Shown piece by piece: positions 37,900 through 46,826 of a stretch of 64,000 nucleotides of DNA. Each line of letters starts with the position of its first letter. Position 1 is the stretch's first letter. The position numbers and the translations under genes were made by a program. The stretch comes from SHVO01 sp041905795 (GTDB lineage: Bacteria > Pseudomonadota > Alphaproteobacteria > Rhodospirillales > Rhodospirillaceae): NCBI GenBank assembly GCA_041905795.1, contig JAYRKL010000013.1, positions 54,415 through 118,414 of the forward strand. Direction: 5' to 3'. The notes below the pieces were generated by a model, which was not told the DNA's origin, did not search any database, and worked only from the letters and a program-made list of their open reading frames with translations.

Positions 37900-39939
37900 T
37901 TATTGAATCTCGGGTGAAAAACTCCAAGTCTTGATCTTCGTTCCTGTACGGCCGGCGTCCACGGCCGCTTTAAAGAACGCGCCCAGTTCCGCCACGGCGG
38001 CTTGGTCGCGGTAGAGGGTGTGCCCCCTTTCGAATAACGGCGCGCAGACCTTGGCGCGGTGGCCGGGGTCTTTCGCCAGCGCCACCGCCAGCGGCGCGAG
38101 GTCGGCGGGCGTGGCGGCGATCAGCCCCTCATCCAACCCCAGCAGCTTGTAGAAACCGGTGACGAGGCGGCCGCGCAAATAGGGGCTGGGCCATGTGATC
38201 GTGGGCACCTCTTGCGCCAGGGCCTCGTAGAAGGTGTTGCCGCCGCCGAAGTGCATGGGGTCGATCATTACGTCCATGGCGGCGACCAGGTGGCGGAAGC
38301 GCTCGCCGGGCTGGCGCGGCACCACGACCACGCGCTCCAACAGGATGGGATGGGTTTTTCCCCAGCGTTCGCGCAATTGCCGCATCCAGGTCGGCTGCAC
38401 CCAGTCCACCAGCACGATCCACCCCTCGGGATCGCGCGCCAGCACATCGGCCATCACCGCATCAAAGTCCGGGTGGAACTTGAACAGCGACTGCAGGCAG
38501 CCGTAGAGCGCGCCCTCCGCCGGCAACCCGAACTCCGCGCGCGGCAGCTTGTGCGTGATCCGCGCGTCGGGCTCGTAGCGCACCGACGGCCGCGCCAGCC
38601 GCGCCAGGGTCTCGGTGTAATGGGCTTCGGCGCCGGCGGCCTCGGCGGTGTCGAAGGACAGGAAATAGTCGATGGTATCGGTGCCGGTGGTCACGGGATG
38701 CCCCCAGCCCATCGTCTGCACCGGCGCCATGCGGGCATAGGCCAGGAAATAGGTGAAGGCGTTCATGCCGATGTCGGGGAAATGCAGCACGTCGAGCTTC
38801 AGCCCCGCCACCGCGGCCTGCGCGCCTGCCAGGTCCGCCGGCAGAGTGATCGTGGCGTCGGCGGCCTGGTCGATGGCGGCGCGCATCTCGTCGCGGCGCG
38901 CGGCGGCGGTGTGGATGACGGTGACGTGGAAACGGTCGCGGTCGAGCCCGGCGATGAGGCCTTTGTTCAAGCGGCCGATGGTATGGGAACACAGGAATTG
39001 CGACAGGAAGCCTATTTTTATTTTCCCGCCGCGCGCGCGAGTTTCGGCCAAGTGCGGCGACACATAGCTCAGCACCGGGCTGTGAGCCCGGAACATGCGG
39101 TGCGCGGCCTCCATCAGCAGCCGGTCGTTCTCGCCGCCATAGGCCAGGTAAAACAGCGCGTCATTGGTGAGCCCGGGCGGATCGGCGATGACTCCGTCCG
39201 CGGACATGAGCCGCGTGAGGCCCTCGGCCAGGCGCGCCCGCGCCGCGGCGATCTGCGCCGTGGACGCGGCGATGCGCGGCAACAGAAGATGCGCGCGAAA
39301 CTGGAACCCGATCTTCTCGCTCCCGGCTTCGGCGGCCTGAGTGAACACCGCCGCCGCCTCTTCACCCCGCCCTTCGTCCAGCAGCAAGTTTCCCAAGGTG
39401 TCGGCGATCTTGGGCAAGTCGGGCCTGAGCGCGAAGGCGGCGCGATAGGCCGCCAGCGCCTCGGCCGACTGGCCGAGCTTGAAATGGGCAAGGCCCAGGT
39501 TGAAATGGGCCTCGGCGAAATCCGGCTTATGGGCGATGGCCAGGCGGTAGGGTTCCAGCGCCTCGTCCGGCTTGCCCAGGGCCGCCAGCGCATTGCCGAG
39601 ATTATAGGCCGCGCCGAACAGGGCCGGCTTGAGGGTCAGGGCCGCCCGAAAAGCCGCCGCGGCCTCCGCCACATGCCCGTTGTTGATCAGCGCCAGACCG
39701 AACTCGGCTTGCAGTTCCGCCACGTCGGGCTTGAGGCGCACCGCCGCGCGCCAGTGCTCCAGGCCCGCCGCCGCATGGCCCTCGGCTTGCGCGAGGCCGG
39801 CGTGAGCCTGGAACAACGCCGGGTCCAACTGGAGCGCCTGCCGGAAGGCCGCCGCCGCGCCAGCGCGGTCACCGCCCTTGAGCCGGGTGTAGCCGTCCAG
39901 CAGCACGTCTTTCAGGTTCGCAGCCAAAGAAATTCTCAA
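37900..39939 (-). CDS. TPR-containing OGT-like (GT41) glycosyltransferase
   Basis: A 679-residue protein. Residues about 10-200 hold five or six good tetratricopeptide repeats (for example FGAAYNLGNALAALGKPDEA and FAEAHFNLGLAHFKLGQSAE). The catalytic part from about 300 follows GT41 enzymes: IKIGFLSQFLCSHTIGRLNK, LDVLHFPDIGMNAFTYFLAYAR, VQTMGWGHPVTTGTDTIDYF and the donor-site MHFGGGNTFYEALAQEVPTI. It is a paralogue of the protein at 29292, sharing those segments. TPRs in these enzymes bind protein acceptors, so a glycoprotein target is likely. It is divergent from the glycosyltransferase at 40066 with 126 bases between. Confidence 0.92.
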   Translation of the reverse strand: MRISLAANLKDVLLDGYTRLKGGDRAGAAAAFRQALQLDPALFQAHAGLAQAEGHAAAGLEHWRAAVRLKPDVAELQAEFGLALINNGHVAEAAAAFRAALTLKPALFGAAYNLGNALAALGKPDEALEPYRLAIAHKPDFAEAHFNLGLAHFKLGQSAEALAAYRAAFALRPDLPKIADTLGNLLLDEGRGEEAAAVFTQAAEAGSEKIGFQFRAHLLLPRIAASTAQIAAARARLAEGLTRLMSADGVIADPPGLTNDALFYLAYGGENDRLLMEAAHRMFRAHSPVLSYVSPHLAETRARGGKIKIGFLSQFLCSHTIGRLNKGLIAGLDRDRFHVTVIHTAAARRDEMRAAIDQAADATITLPADLAGAQAAVAGLKLDVLHFPDIGMNAFTYFLAYARMAPVQTMGWGHPVTTGTDTIDYFLSFDTAEAAGAEAHYTETLARLARPSVRYEPDARITHKLPRAEFGLPAEGALYGCLQSLFKFHPDFDAVMADVLARDPEGWIVLVDWVQPTWMRQLRERWGKTHPILLERVVVVPRQPGERFRHLVAAMDVMIDPMHFGGGNTFYEALAQEVPTITWPSPYLRGRLVTGFYKLLGLDEGLIAATPADLAPLAVALAKDPGHRAKVCAPLFERGHTLYRDQAAVAELGAFFKAAVDAGRTGTKIKTWSFSPEIQ

Positions 39940-40065
39940 CGGACAGTTCGCGCCGAAAGCAGTCTAACCGCTTTGTTACATGTTCATAAGGGACTCCCGT
40001 ATCCGCTGAAGTCTCTCCCTTCCCTACACTTAGCGGTATCGACAAGAACCGGGTGCGGGGTGGGA

Positions 40066-41424
40066 ATGAAGAAGATCGCGGTCTGCGTTCCGCCGGCGCG
40101 GTGCGACGTCTATGGACACCTCACGCGGTACGCCACGCAGTTGGCGGAAACCGGCGCGGGCCGCGGCATCGCCGTCGAGATCCTGCACTTCGACGCACCC
40201 GATTTCCTGGCCCGGCTGTTCACCCGCCTCCAGGACGACGAGGCGGTGGTGCATTTCCATGCCTACCTCTACGACCTCAAGGTCGCGGCCTCCCAGGCCC
40301 TCACCCGCAAACAACACGTCCTGCACAACGCCAGGGCGACGGTGCTGGCGACCGTCAGCGACCACCCGTTCACCGACTTCATGCAGGATATGGTCCGGGG
40401 CGCCCATCCCAACACCACCTTCATCGTGCTGGACCGCAGCTTTCCCGACGAGATGCGCGCCATGAACCCCGGCCTGGCCGGCGCGCGTTTCGACTACCAG
40501 CCCGGCGGCCCGCCGCAGAACTACGATCCCGCCCGGCACACCCCCTTCGCCAGCCGGGACTTCGACCTGGTGGTGCCGGTGCATATCGTCGACGTGGGCG
40601 GCGGCCTGGGCGCCCTGCTCTCCAAGATCACCGCAGGCTGGCTGACCGAGGTCATCAAGGCCACCTTCGAGATCACGGTCGCCGACATCTCGCAGAACCC
40701 GTTCCATACCTTCATGGAGCATATGCGCGCCGTGCTCGGCGCCTCGTTCGAGGACATCCGCGACCACCGGCCCGACGTGGCCGGCGCCATCCTCAACGCG
40801 CTGTCCACCGTCGACGGCCTGATCCGCCAGGAGCGCCGGCATCGCATGGTCCGCGCGCTGCTCAAGTCCGTGGGTAAGCTCAAGGTGGCGGTGCTGGGCG
40901 AGCGCTTCGCTGCCCTGGGCGCCGACGAAAACGTGCGCTTCCTCGGCATGCAGCAGACGCCGGAGGCCATCGCCCTCATGGCCAACGCGCGCGCGGTGCT
41001 GAACTGCAACCCCACCTACCCCACCAACCTGCACGAGCGGGTGACGGTGGGCATGATGTACGGCGCCTGCGTCATCACCGACATCAATCCCTATCTGGCG
41101 CAGACCTTCACCCGCAACGAGATGCTGCCTTATATCCCCGGGTCGGCGTTGACGATCGCCGACCTGTTCGCGACCCACGACGTCGCGGCCATCGGCGCGG
41201 CCGCGGCGTCGCGGGTTCACGGCGACCGCGCCTTCTCCTGGGACGGCCATGTCGACGCGTTGGTGCGCGTGGTGAACGACTCCCGCGGCGCGGCGCCGAT
41301 CCGCCTACCGGAACCGCGCCGGACCTTGTCCCCGGAAGACCGGCCCCTCTCATCCCGTGACGCGGTCAAGGCCGCGGCCAAAACGGCGGCTGCGAAGCAG
41401 GCCCCGCTCGTACGGGCGATATAA
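40066..41424 (+). CDS. Putative glycosyltransferase
   Basis: A 452-residue cytoplasmic protein starting at ATG 40066; a GGGGTGGGA stretch just upstream serves as binding site. The frame is open for 2 kb further upstream, but that part is antisense to the TPR gene. The C-terminal half looks GT-B-like: VRFLGMQQTPEAIALMANAR, then NCNPTYPTNLHERVTVGMMY with a glutamate suited to sugar-nucleotide binding, and GACVITDINPYL. The N-terminal half does not match a family I know (VCVPPARCDVYGHLTRYAT). It is followed after two bases by a sugar aminotransferase, so both probably build or transfer an amino sugar. Confidence 0.75.
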   Translation: MKKIAVCVPPARCDVYGHLTRYATQLAETGAGRGIAVEILHFDAPDFLARLFTRLQDDEAVVHFHAYLYDLKVAASQALTRKQHVLHNARATVLATVSDHPFTDFMQDMVRGAHPNTTFIVLDRSFPDEMRAMNPGLAGARFDYQPGGPPQNYDPARHTPFASRDFDLVVPVHIVDVGGGLGALLSKITAGWLTEVIKATFEITVADISQNPFHTFMEHMRAVLGASFEDIRDHRPDVAGAILNALSTVDGLIRQERRHRMVRALLKSVGKLKVAVLGERFAALGADENVRFLGMQQTPEAIALMANARAVLNCNPTYPTNLHERVTVGMMYGACVITDINPYLAQTFTRNEMLPYIPGSALTIADLFATHDVAAIGAAAASRVHGDRAFSWDGHVDALVRVVNDSRGAAPIRLPEPRRTLSPEDRPLSSRDAVKAAAKTAAAKQAPLVRAI

Positions 41425-41426
41425 GA

Positions 41427-42581
41427 GTGGCTGTTCCGTTCAATGTCCCCGGCCTGCTTGGCCGAGAGCAGCGTTATGTCACCGATGTGCTGACGACCCC
41501 CGGCGCCATGGGCGCGGACAGGTACATCACCTTCTGCGAGCAATGGCTGGAGAAATGCCTGGACGCGCCGCGGGTGCTGCTGACGCCGTCCGGCACCGCC
41601 GCCCTGGAGATGACCGCGCTGCTGATGGACATCCAGCCCGGCGACGAGGTGATCATGCCCTCGTTCACCTTCGTCTCCACCGCCAACGCCTTTGTCCTGC
41701 GCGGCGCGGTGCCGGTGTTCGTGGATATCCGCCCCGACACCCTGACCATCGACGACGCCCGCGCGGCGGCGGCCGTCACCGGCCGCACCAAGGCCATCGT
41801 CGCGGTGCATTACGCCGGCGGCGCCTGCGCCATGGCGCCGCTCAAGGCCCTGGCCGAGCGCCACGGCATCGACATCGTCGAGGACGCGGCCCATGCCCTG
41901 CTGTCGCAGTATCGCGACCGCCCGCTCGGCACCATCGGCCGCTTCGGCGCGCTCAGCTTCCATTCCACCAAGAACGTGACCTGCGGCGAAGGCGGCGCCC
42001 TGATCCTCAACGACGCCCGCGACATCGCCCGCGCCGAGACGATCCGCGACAAGGGCACCGACCGCGCCCGATTCCTGCGCGGCGACGTGCAGAAATACTC
42101 CTGGGCCGAGGTCGGCTCGTCCTATTCCTTGAGCGAACTGTCGGCCGCCTTCCTCTACGCCCAGCTGGAAGCGGCCCACGCGGCCACCGAACGCCGCCTG
42201 GCCATCTGCGCCGCCTACCGCGCCGCCTTGGCGCCGCTGGCCGCCGACGGCCGCGTGCAATTGCCGCCGCAGGTCCCGCAACAGCGCGAGAACGGGCATA
42301 TCTTCTACCTGGTGGCCGACGGCGCCAGGACACGCGACCGCCTGCTGACCCATCTCAAGGACCAGGGCATCGGCGCCGCGTTCCACTATGTGCCGCTGCA
42401 TTCGGCGCCGGCGGGCCTGCGTCTCGGCCGCACGGAGGGCGCCATGACGGTAACAGACCGCGTCAGCAATGGACTTTTACGCCTGCCGGTGTTCGCGGCC
42501 ATGACGGATACGCAGGTGAATCAAGTCTGTGCGGCGGTGCGCGGTTTTTATTTACAAGCCGGCATGAGTGCAGTCTCCTAG
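41427..42581 (+). CDS. DegT/DnrJ/EryC1 aminotransferase, RffA/WecE type
   Basis: A 384-residue PLP enzyme of the sugar aminotransferase family. The cofactor lysine is Lys182 in LSFHSTKNVTCGEGGAL, and the phosphate-binding PSGTAALEM is near 55-62. The stretch RFLRGDVQKYSWAEVGSSY with LSELSAAFLYAQLE is close to RffA/WecE, which makes dTDP-4-amino-4,6-dideoxygalactose for surface polymers. GTG 41427 comes two bases after the glycosyltransferase stop, so the pair is an operon. No dTDP-sugar dehydratase is in the window, so its substrate comes from genes elsewhere. Confidence 0.92.
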   Translation: MAVPFNVPGLLGREQRYVTDVLTTPGAMGADRYITFCEQWLEKCLDAPRVLLTPSGTAALEMTALLMDIQPGDEVIMPSFTFVSTANAFVLRGAVPVFVDIRPDTLTIDDARAAAAVTGRTKAIVAVHYAGGACAMAPLKALAERHGIDIVEDAAHALLSQYRDRPLGTIGRFGALSFHSTKNVTCGEGGALILNDARDIARAETIRDKGTDRARFLRGDVQKYSWAEVGSSYSLSELSAAFLYAQLEAAHAATERRLAICAAYRAALAPLAADGRVQLPPQVPQQRENGHIFYLVADGARTRDRLLTHLKDQGIGAAFHYVPLHSAPAGLRLGRTEGAMTVTDRVSNGLLRLPVFAAMTDTQVNQVCAAVRGFYLQAGMSAVS

Positions 42582-42603
42582 ACTTTTACTCTCCAGGGTC
42601 GCA

Positions 42604-44247
42604 ATGGCCGAACGTATCGCCACCGACGAACCTCTGCCTTTGTCGCCGCCGCGGCAGTTCGTGCTGCCCGACGCGCCGACATTCCTGTCGGGCGCCGCGA
42701 CTGTCATCCTGTTCCTCGTCACCTATATCGCCCTCGACCAGCTCGACCATATCGGGCCGACGCAAGCCTGGCCGGTGGCGCCGTGGAATCCCGAACTGGG
42801 CCTGTGCGTCGCCGCGGCCCTGCGCTGGCGCGCTCGCATCTATCCCCTGATCTTCATCGCGCCGGTGATCGCCGCCATCACCCCCGGCGGCTATGGCGAA
42901 GCCAACGGCTGGTGGACCGGGGCGGTGACCGTGACCGAGACCTGCGCCACCGTCTGGCTGGCGGAGCGTGCCCGCGCGCGCATCGCCCTGCTGGGCAAGA
43001 ATCCCCTCGCCGCCATCCTCATGGCCTCGCTGCCCTGCGCCCTGGTGGCGGCGGTGGCCGAAGCCGCGCGCATCGGCGCCTTGGCCAACCCGCTGCCCAC
43101 CGAAGGCTTCGGCATCACCCTCGCCCGCCTGTGGGTGGGGGACGTGATCGGAGTGTTCATCGTCACCCCCCTGTTCCACGTCAACCTCATGCCCGACCGG
43201 CAGATCACCTGGAACCGCCTGCTCGAGATCACCGCCCAGGGCGCCATGGTCCTGCTGGCGGTATGGCTGGCGTTCGGCGAACACCCGCGCTTCGCCAGCC
43301 GCTATTTCTACGGCGTGTTCCCGCCCATGATCTGGATCACCCTGCGCTTCGGCCTGCGCGGCGCCATCGTGATGAACGGCCTGGTGCAGGCCAGCATGAT
43401 CATCTCGCTGTCCCTGGCCGGCCACGAGAATGTGGATGTCACCATCTTCCAGGCATTCCTGCTGGTGGTGGCGGCCTCGGGCCTTACCTTGGGCGCGGTG
43501 GTGGACCAGAGCCGCCGCGCCACCGCGCAACTGCATGCGCGCGAGGAGGAACTGGCCGCCAGCCTCAAGATCGCCGCCACCGGCGAACTGGCGGGCACCC
43601 TGGCCCATGAACTTGGCCATCCGCTCGGCGCCATCTCCAACTACGCCGCGGCGCTCAACCATATCGTGCGCGAGGTGGCACCCCACAGCGAAGCGCCCAG
43701 GATCGGCGCCAAGCTCTCGGCCGAGATCGTGCGCGCCACCGACACCCTGCACCGCCTGCGCGACTTCTTCCGCACCGGCGGCATGTCCTTCGAACGCCTG
43801 GACCTGGTGACCCTGACCAAGGACGCGGTCGCCCTGCTGAAGGACAGGCTCGACCGCAACCGCATCTCGCCGCATATCGTGATCCCCTCGCGGCCGCTGA
43901 TGGTGCTGGGCGATCATATCCAGCTGCGCGCGGTGATCTACAACCTGATGGTCAATGCCATCGACGCCCTGAAGCCGGTGGACGCCGACGCGCGCTGCAT
44001 GTCCATCACCCTGCGCCGCACCGGCGATACCGCGACCCTGGAGATCGAGGATTCCGGCGGCGGCGTCGCCGCCGACGTCAAGGACCACATCTTCGAACCC
44101 CTGGTGACCACCAAGAAAGACGGACTCGGGCTGGGCCTGTCCATGAGCCGCTCGGTGGTGGCGGCCCACGGCGGCGCCATCGAGTTGCATGACTCGGTGC
44201 TCGGCGGCGCCAAATTCGCGGTCACTTTGCCGCGTGAGGAAAACTGA
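42604..44247 (+). CDS. MASE1-type membrane sensor histidine kinase
   Basis: A 547-residue inner-membrane kinase. Residues about 30-310 hold eight or so hydrophobic segments with the MASE1-like features AWPVAPWNPELGLCVAAALR and LARLWVGDVIGVFIVTPLF. A short linker leads to the dimerisation/phosphotransfer domain, where the phosphorylated histidine is in GTLAHELGHPLGAISNY. The ATP-binding domain follows with an N box (NLMVNAIDAL), then EDSGGGV and GLGLGLSMSRSVV. ATG 42604 is preferred over the frame's earlier start. It is two bases upstream of a FixJ/NarL-type regulator gene, which is surely its partner. The sensed signal is unknown. Confidence 0.94.
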   Translation: MAERIATDEPLPLSPPRQFVLPDAPTFLSGAATVILFLVTYIALDQLDHIGPTQAWPVAPWNPELGLCVAAALRWRARIYPLIFIAPVIAAITPGGYGEANGWWTGAVTVTETCATVWLAERARARIALLGKNPLAAILMASLPCALVAAVAEAARIGALANPLPTEGFGITLARLWVGDVIGVFIVTPLFHVNLMPDRQITWNRLLEITAQGAMVLLAVWLAFGEHPRFASRYFYGVFPPMIWITLRFGLRGAIVMNGLVQASMIISLSLAGHENVDVTIFQAFLLVVAASGLTLGAVVDQSRRATAQLHAREEELAASLKIAATGELAGTLAHELGHPLGAISNYAAALNHIVREVAPHSEAPRIGAKLSAEIVRATDTLHRLRDFFRTGGMSFERLDLVTLTKDAVALLKDRLDRNRISPHIVIPSRPLMVLGDHIQLRAVIYNLMVNAIDALKPVDADARCMSITLRRTGDTATLEIEDSGGGVAADVKDHIFEPLVTTKKDGLGLGLSMSRSVVAAHGGAIELHDSVLGGAKFAVTLPREEN

Positions 44248-44249
44248 GC

Positions 44250-44873
44250 ATGCCCGCAAACCGCATGATCGGCATCATCGACGACGACACCGCGCTCAGG
44301 GATTCATTGGCCCTGGTGCTGCGCTTCCGCAATTTCGACGTCAAGGAGTTCGCCGGCGGCGAGGAATTGCTGTCCGATCCTGCCCTCGACCGGCTCGACT
44401 GCATGATCCTGGACCTGCGCATGCCGGGAGTGGGCGGCCTGGACGTGCTGGAAAGCTGCATCAAGCGCGGCGTCACCGCGCCGATCATCATGGTGACGGC
44501 CTTCGGCGACGTCGCCTCGGCCACCCACGCGTTGAAGTCCGGCGCCTTCGATTTCCTGGAAAAGCCGGTGCACGAGGACCAGATGCTGCGGGTGCTGAAC
44601 GAAGCGCTGTCGCGCGCCGACCACGCCGCCGCCTTGCGCAACGAACGCCTGATGTTGGCCGAACGCCTGGCCAGCCTCACCGGCCGCGAACGCCAGGTGC
44701 TGGACGCTGTCCTGGAAGGCCGCCACAACCGCGAGATCGCCGCCGACCTGGAGCTGAGCGTGCGGACGATCGAGATCTACAAGGGCCGGGTGATGGAGAA
44801 GATGAACGTGTCCCGGCTGGCAGAACTGATCAAGCTGTTCGCCCGGCTGGAGCCGGCCCCGCGCGCTGAATAG
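44250..44873 (+). CDS. FixJ/LuxR-type response regulator
   Basis: A 207-residue regulator: receiver domain 1-125 with acidic DDDT at 11-14, phospho-accepting Asp in MILDLRMPG, Thr in MVTAFGD and Lys in FLEKPV; then a LuxR-type helix-turn-helix at about 140-200 (LTGRERQVLDAVLEGRHNRE, then LSVRTIEIYKGRVMEKM). These are the FixJ/TodT/DctR-group features. It starts two bases after the MASE1 kinase gene and should be phosphorylated by it. Targets are unknown; upstream surface-sugar genes are candidates. Confidence 0.96.
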   Translation: MPANRMIGIIDDDTALRDSLALVLRFRNFDVKEFAGGEELLSDPALDRLDCMILDLRMPGVGGLDVLESCIKRGVTAPIIMVTAFGDVASATHALKSGAFDFLEKPVHEDQMLRVLNEALSRADHAAALRNERLMLAERLASLTGRERQVLDAVLEGRHNREIAADLELSVRTIEIYKGRVMEKMNVSRLAELIKLFARLEPAPRAE

Positions 44874-44905
44874 GCGCTGATGGCGCCGACAGGTGCCGCT
44901 CTTTG

Positions 44906-44952
44906 TTTATGGCACGAGGACGTGGGCTTTTTATTTATGGCACGAGGACGTG
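44906..44952. repeat. Perfect 19-base direct repeat at the 3' end of the secreted protein gene
   Basis: TTTATGGCACGAGGACGTG occurs at 44906-44924 and 44934-44952, a period of 28 bases. The second copy encodes the last residues and stop codon of the reverse-strand gene starting at 45360. The first copy is an extra, untranslated duplicate of that gene end. Confidence 0.9.
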
Positions 44953-45360
44953 CCAATGACCGTCGTTGTGCAGCTTGGGGTCATCCTGGGTGACCGCCTG
45001 CGGCACGTTCACGTAGATCGGTTTGCCTTTATAGGCCCATTGGATATAGCCGCCGCCCCGGTTCACCAGGGTCCAGTCGCCCATGGGCTCGGCCTTGTCG
45101 CGGGCACGCACCGGCGACCACACCTCGGCGCAGGCGTCGACGCAGTTGGACTTGCCCTTCTCGTCCTTGTCGTAGGTGTAGAACTCGTGGCCGAAATCGC
45201 TCTGGAATTCGTAGCCGTTGTCGCCCTGCAGCACGCTGACCTCGGCCGGGATCGGGGCATTGATGTCATATGTGGATTTCGGGGCCGGCGCCGCCGCAAC
45301 GGCACCGTGCGCGGCCAGGGCCAGGCCGGCAACCAACCATGAAATTCTGATAGCAGGCAT
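44935..45360 (-). CDS. Secreted protein of the Yx(FWY)xxD repeat family (COG4315)
   Basis: A 141-residue exported protein. A signal peptide (IRISWLVAGLALAAHGAVAAA) occupies the first 24 residues. The rest has two copies of the short PF03640-type motif: FYTYDKDEKGKSNCVDAC, then IQWAYKGKPIYVNV. Two cysteines (NCVDAC) may form a disulfide. Family members are periplasmic or lipid-anchored proteins of unknown function. ATG 45360 is chosen for its GGGAG site; the open frame beyond it is not coding-like. Its last codons lie in a 19-base direct repeat. Confidence 0.88.
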   Translation of the reverse strand: MPAIRISWLVAGLALAAHGAVAAAPAPKSTYDINAPIPAEVSVLQGDNGYEFQSDFGHEFYTYDKDEKGKSNCVDACAEVWSPVRARDKAEPMGDWTLVNRGGGYIQWAYKGKPIYVNVPQAVTQDDPKLHNDGHWHVLVP

Positions 45361-45614
45361 TGCGCGCTCCCTTGTTCGCGGCGGTGTCACCGCGCTTTTC
45401 CCGGCCAGAATGGCCCGCGGACCCCGCCGCATAAAGTAAAAAAGCAGCAGGGTGAGCCGGACTATACCCAAAAGCCGCCGATTCATGAACCACGGGCCGC
45501 GATTGCCCGCGCCTTTCCTCGGGACTCCCACTTCAGGAATGAAACAGTCCCGGGGCGCCATTCTGCTATGATGCGGGAATGACGGCGCCGGGGCGCGCCA
45601 GGAGGCGACCGCGT

Positions 45615-46688
45615 ATGAAGCCGCTGCTCGACCACCACCATGAGCCGGAAGACACCGTGCTCGTCCGGTCGCGCGAGCGGATCATGTATCTGCTCGCCTA
45701 CGTGATCGCCATCTTCATCACGCCGTTCGCGATCAACAACTTCATCCAGAACAGGCCTGTCCTCGGCGTCGCGATCCTGCTGATCGTCGGCACTTTTGTC
45801 GCCAACGGCGTCGCCATCCGCCTGAAGAAGCATCCGCCGGTCCCGTTCGTGGCGCTACTGCTGCCCATGACCATCGCCCTGATCTTCTCGCTGACGACCC
45901 AGGGGCTGTACGGCGCCTTGTGGTGCTATCCGGCGGTGCTGTTCTGCTTCTTCGTGCTGCCGCGCCCCATCGCCATCGCCGGCAGTGCCTGCATGTGGGC
46001 GTTCGCGACCCCGATGGTCTACGCCTTCGTCAACGAAGGCACCGCGCTGCGCTTCGCCGTCTCGCTGGCGCTGAACATCGTCGTCATTTCGATCGTCACC
46101 GGCGTGGTGGCCGAGTTGCAGCGCGAACTGTTCGACCAGGCCGTCACCGATCCCCTCACCGGCGCGCTCAACCGCCGGCAGATGGAAGCCCTGCTCGGCG
46201 AAGCCGTCGAACGGCGGTCGCGTTCGGCGGCGCCGGCCTCGATCCTGTTGGTGGACATCGACCACTTCAAGTCCGTCAACGACCGTTTCGGCCACACCAC
46301 CGGCGACGAGGCGCTGAGGAACCTGGTGGCGGTCATCAAGAAGCATGTCCGCCGGCTGGACCGCGTGTTCCGCACCGGCGGCGAGGAATTCCTGGTCCTG
46401 CTCACCGACACCAAGGCCGCCGACGCCGTCACCCATGCCGAGCGCCTGCGCCTGCTGATCGCCGAGGCCTCCCTGATCCAGGAATGCCAGGTGACCGTCA
46501 GCATCGGCGTGGCCGAGTGCCTGCCCAACCAGAAGATCGAATCCTGGATCAAGAACGCCGACGATGCCCTGTATTTTGCCAAGCAGGAGGGGCGCAACCG
46601 CGTGGTCTGCGAGACGCCCCTGGCCGATGAGCCCTCGGACCTGCCGCTGGAATTCTCGGGCGCGGACCGCCGCACCCGGGACCGCTGA
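45615..46688 (+). CDS. Membrane-anchored diguanylate cyclase
   Basis: Makes cyclic di-GMP from two GTP. The 357-residue protein has about six membrane segments in residues 20-175, then a GGDEF domain (about 185-345). The active-site signature is GGEEF in FRTGGEEFLVLL, and an RxxD inhibitory site (RRLD) lies five residues before it, so product feedback is likely. The domain's DPLTGALNRR and DIDHFKSVNDRFGH are intact, so it should be active. ATG 45615 follows CAGGAGG; an in-frame ATG 12 codons earlier is less well placed. It stands alone between divergent and same-strand neighbours. Confidence 0.95.
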   Translation: MKPLLDHHHEPEDTVLVRSRERIMYLLAYVIAIFITPFAINNFIQNRPVLGVAILLIVGTFVANGVAIRLKKHPPVPFVALLLPMTIALIFSLTTQGLYGALWCYPAVLFCFFVLPRPIAIAGSACMWAFATPMVYAFVNEGTALRFAVSLALNIVVISIVTGVVAELQRELFDQAVTDPLTGALNRRQMEALLGEAVERRSRSAAPASILLVDIDHFKSVNDRFGHTTGDEALRNLVAVIKKHVRRLDRVFRTGGEEFLVLLTDTKAADAVTHAERLRLLIAEASLIQECQVTVSIGVAECLPNQKIESWIKNADDALYFAKQEGRNRVVCETPLADEPSDLPLEFSGADRRTRDR

Positions 46689-46826
46689 CCCCAAATACTG
46701 ACTGGCGATTGTGAGTGCCGTGACGATGCACTTCTTACCTGATTCCTGGGCCCGCCGGCGGCTTGCCCCTAAACCGCCACGATGCGCCGCTAGCCTCGTT
46801 TTATGCAAACTCGGGGACGGGGATCG

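Noticed and set aside
38059..40065. Upstream part of the open frame containing the glycosyltransferase at 40066
   Set aside because: This part is antisense to the TPR glycosyltransferase and shows no family features; ATG 40066 with a good upstream site is the real start.
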